Assembly (NCBI GenBank): GCA_035539215.1
Contig: DATLIX010000023.1
Coordinates: 1-25,657 of the forward strand
Reading direction: 5' to 3'
DNA: 25,657 nt
Source: Dongia_B sp035539215
Lineage (GTDB): Bacteria > Pseudomonadota > Alphaproteobacteria > Dongiales > Dongiaceae
In this document: positions 7,748 through 15,338 of the stretch, piece by piece
Position numbering within the stretch: position 1 is the stretch's first letter
Layout: each line of letters starts with the position of its first letter
Translations under genes and position numbers: made by a program
Notes under the pieces: generated by a model
The model's database searches: none
What the model saw: only the letters and a program-made list of their open reading frames with translations
What the model was told of the DNA's origin: nothing

Positions 7748-7815
7748 CCACGGCGGCGGCCCAATGCCGGCCTGCCTTCCGGAGTGCCATATAAATCAAT
7801 AGTTTACCTGGGATC

Positions 7816-10800
7816 TCAGGTATCGACGATATCGACGATGCCCGGCACAGCCTTAATAGCCCCGCGGATGACCGGTGAAATCGCATACCGCCCCGGCAGG
7901 GTCAGCACCACTTCCCGTTGCTCCTCGGCCAGATCGAGTAGCAACTCGACCTTGCCCTTGCCCCGGCCGACCTTGCCGAGGATCTGCTTCAGGCTGTCGA
8001 CCGGACTGGGTTCGCTGAGGAAAATCCGCAGGCCGGCGCCGGTATTGGAAGCCGCCTGATCCAGCGCTTCCACCTGACCGACCAGTAGACGCAGGGTATC
8101 TTCCTCCAGCCGCAGATCGACGGTGAGCAACAGCGCCCGCCCCGGTTCCAGCATCTCCCGCGCCTCATTAAGCCGCTCGCTGAAAATGGTTGCCTCGAAG
8201 AGGCCGCTGGGATCGGTCAGTTGCAGGAAGGCAAAGCGGTTGCCTTTGGCCGAGGTCCGCTCCTGCTTGCCAACCAGCAGGCCGGCCACCTTGGCGCGTG
8301 CGACACCGCGATTGCGCATATAGGCGGTCAGTTCAGCAAAGGGCACAGCCTCCAGGCGCTTCAGGCTGGCGCCGTAAGCGTCGAGCGGATGGGCCGAGAG
8401 ATAGAAGCCGATGGCGCCGAATTCGTGCTGCAGCTTTTCCATAGACGGCCAGTCGGGTGTGGGCGGCAAAGTGAGACTGACTTTTGCCGCGTCGCCGAAC
8501 AGGCTGTTCTGGTTACTGTGCTTGGCCTCATGTGCCGCATTGGCCTGGCGCAGCATCTGTTCGATCGATTCATAGACCTGGCGGCGATTGCGGACGAGGC
8601 TTTCGAAGGCGCCGGCCAAGGAGAGATTTTCCAGCTGTCGCTTGTTGATGGTCTTGGGATCAATGCGCTCGCAGAAATCGGCAAGGCTGTTGAACTCGCC
8701 TTCCGCTTCGCGCGCGGCAACCATCTGCTCCATCGCCGCCATGCCGACATTCTTCACCGCCGCCAGCGCATAACGGACGGCAAGGGTGCCATCGGGCTGT
8801 GCTTCGACGGCGAAGGTCGGCATCGACTTGTTGATATCGGGCGGCAATAATTTGACGCCGATGCGGTTGAGCTCCTGCCGGAAGATATTCAGCTTCTCGG
8901 TATTGCCCATATCGTAGGTCATCGAGGCGGCGAAGAACTCGACCGGATAATTCGCCTTCAGCCAGGCCGTCTGATAGGAAACCAGCGCATAAGCGGCGGC
9001 ATGGCTCTTGTTGAAGCCGTAGCCGGCGAACTTGTTGACCTGATCGAAGATCTGCCCCGCATTGTCCGCCTTGACGCCGCGTTCGACGGCCCCGTCGACG
9101 AACAGCTTACGCTGGGCCTCCATCTCCTCCTTGATCTTCTTACCCATGGCACGGCGCAACAGATCGGCGCCCCCGAGGCTGTAGCCCGACAGCACCTGGG
9201 CGATCTGCATAACCTGTTCCTGGTAGATCATGATGCCGAAGGTTTCCTTGAGGATGCCTTCCAGCGAGGGATGCAGATAATCCGGTTCTTCGCGGCCGTG
9301 CTTGCAATTGATATAGCGCGGGATGTTGTCCATCGGGCCGGGTCGATAGAGCGCCACCACGGCGATGATGTCTTCGAATCTATCGGGCTTGAGCTTCTTC
9401 AGCACGTCCCGCATGCCGGAACTTTCCAGCTGGAACACGCCGGTTGAATCCCCCTGCCCCAGCATGTCGTAAGTCTTCTTGTCATCCAGCGGCAGGTTGT
9501 TGAGATCGACCTCGATGCCACGCCGTGCCAGATGTTTCACCGCCGTCACCAGCACGGTCAGCGTCTTCAGGCCGAGGAAGTCGAATTTGACCAGGCCGGC
9601 CTTCTCGACATCCTTCATGTTGAACTGGGTGACCGGCATATCGGAACGCGGATCGCGGTACAGCGGCACCAACTCGTCCAGCGGCCGATCGCCGATCACG
9701 ACGCCGGCGGCATGGGTCGAGGCGTGGCGATAGAGGCCTTCCAGCTTCTGGGCAATCTCCATCAGCCGCTTGACCATTGGATCGTCATCCTGCGCCTGGC
9801 GCAACTGCGGCTCGGTGGCGATCGCCTCCTTCAGCGTGATCGGATTGGCCGGGTTGTTGGGGATGAGCTTGGACAACCGGTCGATCTGGCCATAGGGCAT
9901 CTGCAGCACGCGGCCGACATCGCGCACAGCGGCGCGGGCCTGCAGCTTACCGAAGGTGATGATCTGCGCGACCTTGTCGCGACCGTAACGCTCCTGCACA
10001 TAACGGATGACCTCGTCGCGCCGGTCCTGGCAGAAATCGACGTCGAAGTCGGGCATGGAAACGCGTTCGGGATTGAGGAAGCGCTCGAACAGCAAACCCC
10101 AGCGCAGCGGATCGAGATCGGTGATGGTCAGCGCCCAGGCGACGACCGAGCCTGCGCCGGAGCCACGGCCCGGTCCCACGGGAATGCCGTGCTTCTTGGC
10201 CCATTGAATAAAGTCGGCGACGATCAGGAAGTAGCCGGGGAAACCCATCTGGATGATGGTATTCAGTTCGAATTCCAGGCGATCGAAATAAGGCTTGCGC
10301 GTTTCTTCCGTGGTGAAACCGAGCGCTTCCATGCGTACCTTGAGGCCGTCCACCGCCTGCTGGCGCAGCACGTCGGCCTCGGCCATGTCCACCGAAAAGG
10401 CCGGCAGGATCGGCTTGCGCGAGGGCGGCATGAAGGCGCAGCGCCGGGCGATTACCAGCGTGTTGTCGACGGCTTCCGGCAGATCGGCGAAAAGCTCGCG
10501 CATCTCGCGTGCCGATTTGAAACCATGCGCTCGCGTGACCTTGCGCCGGTCCTTCTCGCCGACATAGGTACCCCCGGCGATGCAGAGCAGCGCGTCATGG
10601 GCGGCATACATCCCCTCATCGGAGAAGAAGACCTCGTTGGTGGCGACCAGCGGCAGATCATGAGCGTAAGCAAGATCGACAAAACCGGCCTCACAGCGAT
10701 CTTCCAGCGCCAGGCCGTGACGCATGATCTCGACATAGAGCCGGCCTGGAAAAATTTCCTTCAGCCGCAGCAAGGCTGCCTCGGCCGCCGGGTTCTGGCC

Positions 10801-11253
10801 TTCCGACAGCAGGCGGCCGATCTGACCGGCAACGCCACCCGTCAACGCGATCAAACCGTCGCTGTGCCTGGCGATGAGGTCGAGCGACAGCTGAGGCGCC
10901 AGTCCCGGTTCTGTTTCCAGGAAGGCATGGCTTACCAGCTTCATCAGGTTCTGATAACCGGTCTCATTCTGTACCAGAACAACGAGCTGATCGGGTGGCG
11001 GCTGCACGCCGCGATGCTGTTCGACATCCTCGCGTGTCACACCCAGCTGGCAGCCGATGATCGGCTGAATACCGGCATCCTTGGCGTAGCCAGAGAACTC
11101 CATGCTGCCGAACAGGGCGCCGGTATCGGTGACGGCGACGGCCGGCATGTTGCCGCGCTTGGCCAGTTCTACCAATTGCTTGTTCTTCACCGCCCCTTCG
11201 GACAGCGAATAAGCGGAATGGACGCGGAGATGAACGAAATCGGCATGTGACAT
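7816..11253 (-). CDS. dnaE: DNA polymerase III alpha subunit
   Basis: DnaE is the replicative polymerase catalytic subunit of the Pol III holoenzyme. The 1145-residue protein is normal for DnaE1. An N-terminal PHP domain (about 5-270, starting HLRVHSAYSLSEG) precedes the C-family polymerase core. GPGRGSGAGSVV is at 360-371. The catalytic aspartates are D402 and D404 in PDFDVDF and D558 in VKFDFLGLKTL. STHAAGVVI and the RPGPMDNIP finger region follow. The C-terminus has a tandem helix-hairpin-helix and an OB-fold (VAGLLVGKQERTSAKGNRFA). No inserted exonuclease is present, so proofreading must come from a separate DnaQ. The ATG at 11253 has no Shine-Dalgarno; a -10-like TAAACT ends 6 bases upstream, suggesting a leaderless message. 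It follows the phoX terminator, so it appears to be its own transcription unit. Confidence 0.97.
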   Translation of the reverse strand: MSHADFVHLRVHSAYSLSEGAVKNKQLVELAKRGNMPAVAVTDTGALFGSMEFSGYAKDAGIQPIIGCQLGVTREDVEQHRGVQPPPDQLVVLVQNETGYQNLMKLVSHAFLETEPGLAPQLSLDLIARHSDGLIALTGGVAGQIGRLLSEGQNPAAEAALLRLKEIFPGRLYVEIMRHGLALEDRCEAGFVDLAYAHDLPLVATNEVFFSDEGMYAAHDALLCIAGGTYVGEKDRRKVTRAHGFKSAREMRELFADLPEAVDNTLVIARRCAFMPPSRKPILPAFSVDMAEADVLRQQAVDGLKVRMEALGFTTEETRKPYFDRLEFELNTIIQMGFPGYFLIVADFIQWAKKHGIPVGPGRGSGAGSVVAWALTITDLDPLRWGLLFERFLNPERVSMPDFDVDFCQDRRDEVIRYVQERYGRDKVAQIITFGKLQARAAVRDVGRVLQMPYGQIDRLSKLIPNNPANPITLKEAIATEPQLRQAQDDDPMVKRLMEIAQKLEGLYRHASTHAAGVVIGDRPLDELVPLYRDPRSDMPVTQFNMKDVEKAGLVKFDFLGLKTLTVLVTAVKHLARRGIEVDLNNLPLDDKKTYDMLGQGDSTGVFQLESSGMRDVLKKLKPDRFEDIIAVVALYRPGPMDNIPRYINCKHGREEPDYLHPSLEGILKETFGIMIYQEQVMQIAQVLSGYSLGGADLLRRAMGKKIKEEMEAQRKLFVDGAVERGVKADNAGQIFDQVNKFAGYGFNKSHAAAYALVSYQTAWLKANYPVEFFAASMTYDMGNTEKLNIFRQELNRIGVKLLPPDINKSMPTFAVEAQPDGTLAVRYALAAVKNVGMAAMEQMVAAREAEGEFNSLADFCERIDPKTINKRQLENLSLAGAFESLVRNRRQVYESIEQMLRQANAAHEAKHSNQNSLFGDAAKVSLTLPPTPDWPSMEKLQHEFGAIGFYLSAHPLDAYGASLKRLEAVPFAELTAYMRNRGVARAKVAGLLVGKQERTSAKGNRFAFLQLTDPSGLFEATIFSERLNEAREMLEPGRALLLTVDLRLEEDTLRLLVGQVEALDQAASNTGAGLRIFLSEPSPVDSLKQILGKVGRGKGKVELLLDLAEEQREVVLTLPGRYAISPVIRGAIKAVPGIVDIVDT

Positions 11254-11259
11254 GGAGGC

Positions 11260-11265
11260 AGTTTA
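11260..11265 (-). promoter_or_regulatory. Putative -10 element of a leaderless dnaE promoter
   Basis: TAAACT on the minus strand is followed by exactly 6 bases and the dnaE ATG, so the usual start site would be the A of the ATG. The -35 region falls in the T-rich tail of the phoX terminator and matches poorly. The same TAAACT-6-ATG layout precedes the secreted protein at 16869-17294. Confidence 0.4.
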
Positions 11266-11280
11266 GCCGCCCTGCGACCA

Positions 11281-11318
11281 CAAAAGAAATACCCTTCGCT
11301 GCAGGCCACAGCGAAGGG
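11281..11318 (-). terminator. Intrinsic terminator of phoX
   Basis: CCCTTCGCTG (11292-11301) and CAGCGAAGGG (11309-11318) form a perfect 10-bp stem with a 7-base loop. On the minus strand the stem is followed by a T-rich tail (TATTTCTTTTG). It lies 52 bases after the phoX stop and 38 bases before the dnaE ATG, and separates the two genes. Confidence 0.85.
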
Positions 11319-11370
11319 CGAGGAGAGCCGTGTCGCAGCCGTCAGTCGGACCGCGACTCGCATGAGCCGA

Positions 11371-13266
11371 TCAGGCGCCGATGAAATCGCCTTTTGCCTG
11401 GGAGATCACCACAACCGACGGGCGCGGCAAGGATTGCGCGCCGAAATCCGGCCAACGCGTGGTTGGCTGATCTGCATTGGGCGAATTCTCGCCGGGATGC
11501 TGAACGGCGACAAAGAGGGTCTTGCCATCCGGCGTGAAACAGGGCCCACACATCTCCGCCCCGGTCGGGCAGGCAAAGAAGAAGCGCGTGAGAGCCCGCC
11601 CCTCGCCCGTCGTTTCCGTGGCATAGAGCCCATCAGCGATACCGAAATCATTGGCGCCATCGCTGGCGATCCACAGGCGGCCCGCCGGATCGAAAGCGAT
11701 GTTGTCCGGATTGACGAACCAGCCATCGGCCGACAGCTTGCCATTGTATTTAGCCCCCTGTTCCGGCTTGGTCGGATCACCTGCCAGCAGGAAGACATCC
11801 CAGACAAAGGCATCGGCCGCATGATCGAGATTGGCGCCATCGCCCGGCGGCGTCAGTTCCAGGATGTGGCCGTATTTGTTCTCCGGGCGCGGATTGGCGG
11901 CATCGACCTGCTCGGTCTTGCGCTTGTGATTCTTGGTCATCACCGCATAGACCTTGCCGGTCACCGGATTGGGCTCCATGTCCTCCGGCCGGTCCATCGG
12001 TGTTGCGCCCAGCAGGTCAGCGGCAAGGCGCGCCTTGATCAACACTTCGCCTTGATCGGCGAAGCCGTTTTCCGCCGTCAGTTTTCCCTGGCCATGAACC
12101 AATGGCAGCCAATGCAGCGTGCCATCGGCCTCGAATTTGGCAACCGAGAGCACGCCATCATCAAGCAGGTTCCTGTTGGCCGCCCGATCATTCGGATTGA
12201 ATTTGCCGTTACTGACGAAGCGATAGATGTACTCGAAGTAATCGTCATCACCGAGATAGACGACGACCCGGCCATCCTTGCTGACGATGGACGTCGCTGC
12301 CTCATGCGAGAAGCGCCCGAGGGCCGTACGCTTGACCGGGGTCGATTGTGGGTCATAGGGATCGATTTCGACCACCCAATCGAACCGGTTGGGCTCATTT
12401 GGTTCCTTGTCGAGGACGTAGCGGTCGTAGACGCGGGCGCGCCCATAGGCGTCCGAGCCGTCATATCCGTAACGCTCAAGCAACTTCGGATCCGGCGTCT
12501 TCGCGGGATCGCCGCCGAAATTGTCGGAGAGGCCTTCTTCGCAGGACAGCACTGTCCCCCAGGGCGTCACGCCTCCGGAGCAATTATATCCCGTCCCAAT
12601 TACCCTGGTCCCGGTCTGATCGGCGCTGGTCTTCAGCAAAGGATGACCCGCCGCCGGGCCGGAGATCTGCATCTCGGTCAAGGAGGTGATGCGGCGGTTG
12701 TAAGGGCTGCCCGTCACCACGGCCCATTTGTCGCCGGTCTTCTTCACCTCGACGATGGAATGCCCGGTCGTCGCCATGACGGCTTCGACCTGTTCCTTGC
12801 TCATGTTCTTGCCGGCATCATCCTCGGTGAGGCCGGACCACATGATATGCGGGTCGGCATATTCGTTGTTGACGCTGAGCAGTCCGTTCTCGCTGTTCTG
12901 CGAACCGGCAGGCAAGGGCAGATAGCCCATGAAGTCGCAGTTATAGCCGAACTGACCGGCAAGACCGTCGGCCGTCAACGCCTTGGGGTCATGAGCTGCA
13001 GCCCCCTTGACGATCGGGTCGCCCCACCGCACCAGCACGTCGCCGGTATAGCCCGGCGCCACGTGATGGGTCTGATCATAGATCTTCGGCAACTCGGTAA
13101 AAGTGAGCGAGGCGATTTCAGCGGCGCTCGCCGCCGGCATCAAGAACCGGCCGAGCCCGGCAAGGGCCGCGACGCTTCCGAGCCCGAGCAAAGTCGCGCG
13201 GCGCGACAGACGGATTTCGGCGAGATCGGCATAACTGGGCACGGATCGTTTCGTATGGTCGGCCAT
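11371..13266 (-). CDS. phoX: PhoX-family alkaline phosphatase (DUF839), Tat-exported
   Basis: PhoX enzymes are secreted, metal-dependent (calcium and iron) alkaline phosphatases that free phosphate from organic phosphate esters. The 631-residue protein starts with a twin-arginine signal: SRRATLLGLG at 21-30, a hydrophobic stretch, and probable cleavage after ASA at 46-48. Family motifs are present: NCSGGVTPWGTVLSCEE at 228-244 with two Cys and paired Glu, GRFSHEA at 317-323, YLGDDDYFEY at 337-346, RPEDMEP at 426-432, NPDNIAFDPAGRLWIASDG near 510, and CGPCFTPDGKTLFVAVQHPGE near the end. The ATG at 13266 has GGGAGGA about 6 bases upstream. A Pho-box-like array lies upstream and a terminator downstream, so it is a stand-alone unit between lolD and dnaE. 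The family also contains members of unproven activity, so enzymatic function is inferred. Confidence 0.88.
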   Translation of the reverse strand: MADHTKRSVPSYADLAEIRLSRRATLLGLGSVAALAGLGRFLMPAASAAEIASLTFTELPKIYDQTHHVAPGYTGDVLVRWGDPIVKGAAAHDPKALTADGLAGQFGYNCDFMGYLPLPAGSQNSENGLLSVNNEYADPHIMWSGLTEDDAGKNMSKEQVEAVMATTGHSIVEVKKTGDKWAVVTGSPYNRRITSLTEMQISGPAAGHPLLKTSADQTGTRVIGTGYNCSGGVTPWGTVLSCEEGLSDNFGGDPAKTPDPKLLERYGYDGSDAYGRARVYDRYVLDKEPNEPNRFDWVVEIDPYDPQSTPVKRTALGRFSHEAATSIVSKDGRVVVYLGDDDYFEYIYRFVSNGKFNPNDRAANRNLLDDGVLSVAKFEADGTLHWLPLVHGQGKLTAENGFADQGEVLIKARLAADLLGATPMDRPEDMEPNPVTGKVYAVMTKNHKRKTEQVDAANPRPENKYGHILELTPPGDGANLDHAADAFVWDVFLLAGDPTKPEQGAKYNGKLSADGWFVNPDNIAFDPAGRLWIASDGANDFGIADGLYATETTGEGRALTRFFFACPTGAEMCGPCFTPDGKTLFVAVQHPGENSPNADQPTTRWPDFGAQSLPRPSVVVISQAKGDFIGA

Positions 13267-13295
13267 CGGACATCCTCCCTGGAGATGAAGGTTCT

Positions 13296-13351
13296 GTCCT
13301 AAGCCGTGCCGATGACAGCAAACGGTAAGCTGTATGACATTCTACTGACGC
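13296..13351 (-). promoter_or_regulatory. Pho box and promoter of phoX
   Basis: On the minus strand, 7-base units start every 11 bases: GCGTCAG (13351-13345), ATGTCAT (13340-13334), a degenerate CTTACCG (13329-13323) and CTGTCAT (13318-13312). The last equals the PhoB half-site consensus and three of four contain GTCA in phase. The 11-base period and orientation toward the gene are those of PhoB sites. A weak -10, TAGGAC (13301-13296), lies 10 bases after the last unit, as in PhoB-activated promoters lacking a good -35. The predicted leader is about 23 bases. A 7-bp inverted repeat (13337-13343 with 13355-13361) partly overlaps the array. Confidence 0.65.
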
Positions 13352-13405
13352 TACAGAATGTTCGGCACGTCCAACCCGGAAAGCGCATTTACATGCGTAA
13401 TCCGC

Positions 13406-14098
13406 TCAATAAGGCTGGAGCACGCCCTCGCGGATGGTGATGACGCGGTCCATCTTCTTGGCCAGTTCGAGATTATGCGTGGCGATCATCGCCGCCACCC
13501 CCGTGTCCCTCACCAGCGACATCAGCAAATCGAAAACATCGTCAGCCGTATGCATATCGAGATTGCCGGTCGGTTCATCGGCGAGGATGAGGGCGGGGCT
13601 ATTGGCCAAAGCGCGGGCGATTGCCACACGCTGCTGTTCGCCGCCGGAGAGCTTGGCCGGCCGGTGATCGAGGCGTTCCCCCAGCCCGACCTGTTTCAGC
13701 AAGGCCGCCGCGCGGGGAGCCGCAGCCCGGCGCGTCTGGCCTGCGATCATCTGCGGCAGAACGACATTTTCCAGCGCCGAGAACTCCGGCAGCAGATGGT
13801 GATATTGATAAACAAAGCCCATCTTGCCGCGGCGAACCTTGGTACGCTCATCATCGCTCATGCCGCCGGTCGGCGTGCCGTCGATGAGGATCTCGCCGCC
13901 GGCGGCCTTTTCCAGAAGACCGGCAATGTGCAGCAGGGTGGATTTGCCGGAACCCGACGGGCCGATCAAGGCCACCATTTCGCCAGCGTGAATTTCGAGA
14001 TCCGCGCTGACGATGACGTCGAGCTGCCCGCTCGCCTGTTTGAAGCTCTGCCGGATGCCACGCAACTCCAGCACCGTCTGCCCACGCTTGTTATTCAT
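13406..14098 (-). CDS. lolD: Lipoprotein-releasing ABC transporter ATPase
   Basis: LolD powers the inner-membrane complex that extracts mature outer-membrane lipoproteins and hands them to LolA. The 230-residue protein has Walker A GPSGSGKST at 46-54, Q-loop Q98 in GFVYQYHHLLPEFSALENV (the last part is typical of the MacB/LolD group), signature LSGGEQQR at 150-157, Walker B ILADEPTGNLD at 171-181, and switch H208. The ATG at 14098 is chosen because GGAGG lies 9 bases upstream and the homologous region begins there; 20 more upstream codons exist but lie inside lolC. It overlaps the lolC stop by 8 bases, so the two are translationally coupled. Confidence 0.95.
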   Translation of the reverse strand: MNNKRGQTVLELRGIRQSFKQASGQLDVIVSADLEIHAGEMVALIGPSGSGKSTLLHIAGLLEKAAGGEILIDGTPTGGMSDDERTKVRRGKMGFVYQYHHLLPEFSALENVVLPQMIAGQTRRAAAPRAAALLKQVGLGERLDHRPAKLSGGEQQRVAIARALANSPALILADEPTGNLDMHTADDVFDLLMSLVRDTGVAAMIATHNLELAKKMDRVITIREGVLQPY

Positions 14099-15338
14099 AG
14101 CGCAGCGCCTCCACTGGATCGAGACGGGCGGCACGCCAGGCCGGATAGATCGAGGCAAGCAGCGCGATCATGAAGGCCATGCAGGCGATCCCGGCGATGT
14201 CCCAGGGGTCGGGTATCGAGGGAATATGCGACAGGAAGTAGATCGTCTGATCGAACAAATCCGTTCCCGTGATGCCTTGAAGAAACTGCCGGATTTTCTC
14301 GATGTTATAGGCGACCGCAATGCCGAGGACGCAGCCCAGGAACGTGCCGATCACACCGATGCTGGCGCCGGATAGCAGGAAGATGCGCAGGATCGTGCCG
14401 CGGCTCGCACCCATGGTGCGCATGATGGCGATGTTCCGCCCCTTGTCCTTGACCAGCATGATCTGGCCGGAAATCACGTTGAACGCCGCGACAACAATGA
14501 TCAGCGTCAGGATGAGGAACATCACATTGCGTTCGACCTCGACGGCATTGAAATATTCGGCATTGGCATGCGACCAGTCGATCAGCCGATAGCCGGGGCC
14601 CAAAGCCGCATCCAGTTTCGGCAGCAAGGCATCGACATGATCCTCGTCCGTGACCATCAGCTCGATCTTGCTGACCGCCTGGGGATATTTGAAATAGAGC
14701 TGCCCCTCATCCAGCGGCATGAAGATATAGCCGCTGTCGTAAAGATACATGCCGATCTGGAAGATGGCACCGACCGTATAGGTCTTCATGCGCGGGATCG
14801 CGCCCATCATCGTCGTCGTGGTCTGCGGCGAGATCAGCGTGATCTCGCTGCCGATGGTCAGACCCTGCTGCTGCGCCATCTGCGCGCCGACCATGATCGT
14901 ATCTTCCTGCTTCAGCGCATCCAGCGAGCCGGCGACGATCTGCGAGGAGAGGCGCTGCAACGCCTTCATGTCCTCGACCGAAATACCGCGCACAATGGCG
15001 CCGCTGCCGCCATTGCCGGCGGTTTCAAAGACCTGGCCCTCGACCATCGGCGTCACCGTCTCGACGCCGGGCACCTGACGCAGCTTGGCGGCGATGTCGC
15101 CATATTTAAGCATCGGCCCGTTTTCCGAGGTCACCACTACGTGCCCTTGAAAGCCGAGGATCTTCTCCATCAAATCATGGCGAAAGCCATTCATCACCGA
15201 CATGACGACAATGAGCGTCGCCACGCCAAGCGCGATGCCCAGCAGCGAGAATCCGGCGATGACGGAGATGAAGCCTTCCTCGCGGCGCGAGCGCAGATAG
15301 CGCATCGCCACGAGGCGCTCAAAGGCGTTGAAGATCAT
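14091..15338 (-). CDS. lolC: Lipoprotein-releasing ABC transporter permease (LolC/LolE family)
   Basis: This is the membrane partner of LolD. The 415-residue protein has the LolC/E layout: a conserved N-terminal RYLRSRREEGFISVIAGFSL at about 13-32, one membrane helix (about 22-48), a large periplasmic MacB-type domain (about 50-270), then three helices forming the FtsX domain, with KDKGRNIAIMRTMGAS in the cytoplasmic coupling loop and YPAWRAARLDPVEALRYE at the C-terminus. Only one permease gene is present here, as in many alphaproteobacteria, so the complex is probably a homodimer of this protein with two LolD (inference). Its ATG directly abuts the proS stop codon with no spacer and has only a weak ribosome-binding site, so it probably depends on proS translation. 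Confidence 0.94.
   Translation of the reverse strand: MIFNAFERLVAMRYLRSRREEGFISVIAGFSLLGIALGVATLIVVMSVMNGFRHDLMEKILGFQGHVVVTSENGPMLKYGDIAAKLRQVPGVETVTPMVEGQVFETAGNGGSGAIVRGISVEDMKALQRLSSQIVAGSLDALKQEDTIMVGAQMAQQQGLTIGSEITLISPQTTTTMMGAIPRMKTYTVGAIFQIGMYLYDSGYIFMPLDEGQLYFKYPQAVSKIELMVTDEDHVDALLPKLDAALGPGYRLIDWSHANAEYFNAVEVERNVMFLILTLIIVVAAFNVISGQIMLVKDKGRNIAIMRTMGASRGTILRIFLLSGASIGVIGTFLGCVLGIAVAYNIEKIRQFLQGITGTDLFDQTIYFLSHIPSIPDPWDIAGIACMAFMIALLASIYPAWRAARLDPVEALRYE

Noticed and set aside
7805..7822. TACCTG/CAGGTA stem over the dnaE stop codon as a terminator
   Set aside because: Only 6 bp and the following bases are AT-rich but not a T-tract; not convincing.
9532..11250. Very long open frame on the plus strand opposite dnaE; similar ones lie opposite phoX (11362-13302), lolC/proS (14568-16421), rnj (17373-19040), coaX/birA (19013-20776) and nuoL (23710-25635)
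   Set aside because: They mirror the codon phase of well-recognised minus-strand genes in high-G+C DNA, where stop codons are rare opposite biased codons. Their translations are rich in Arg, His, Asp and Gly, show no family motifs and lack consistent ribosome-binding sites.
13337..13361. Inverted repeat ACATTCT/AGAATGT as a lolD terminator
   Set aside because: The stem is AT-rich and short with an 11-base loop and no T-run; part of it belongs to the Pho-box array.
13384..13397. Small hairpin CGCAT/ATGCG just after lolD as a terminator
   Set aside because: Only 5 bp with a 4-base loop and no real T-run; too weak to call.
14099..14158. 20-codon N-terminal extension of lolD
   Set aside because: It lies inside the lolC coding region; the ATG at 14098 has a GGAGG and matches LolD length.
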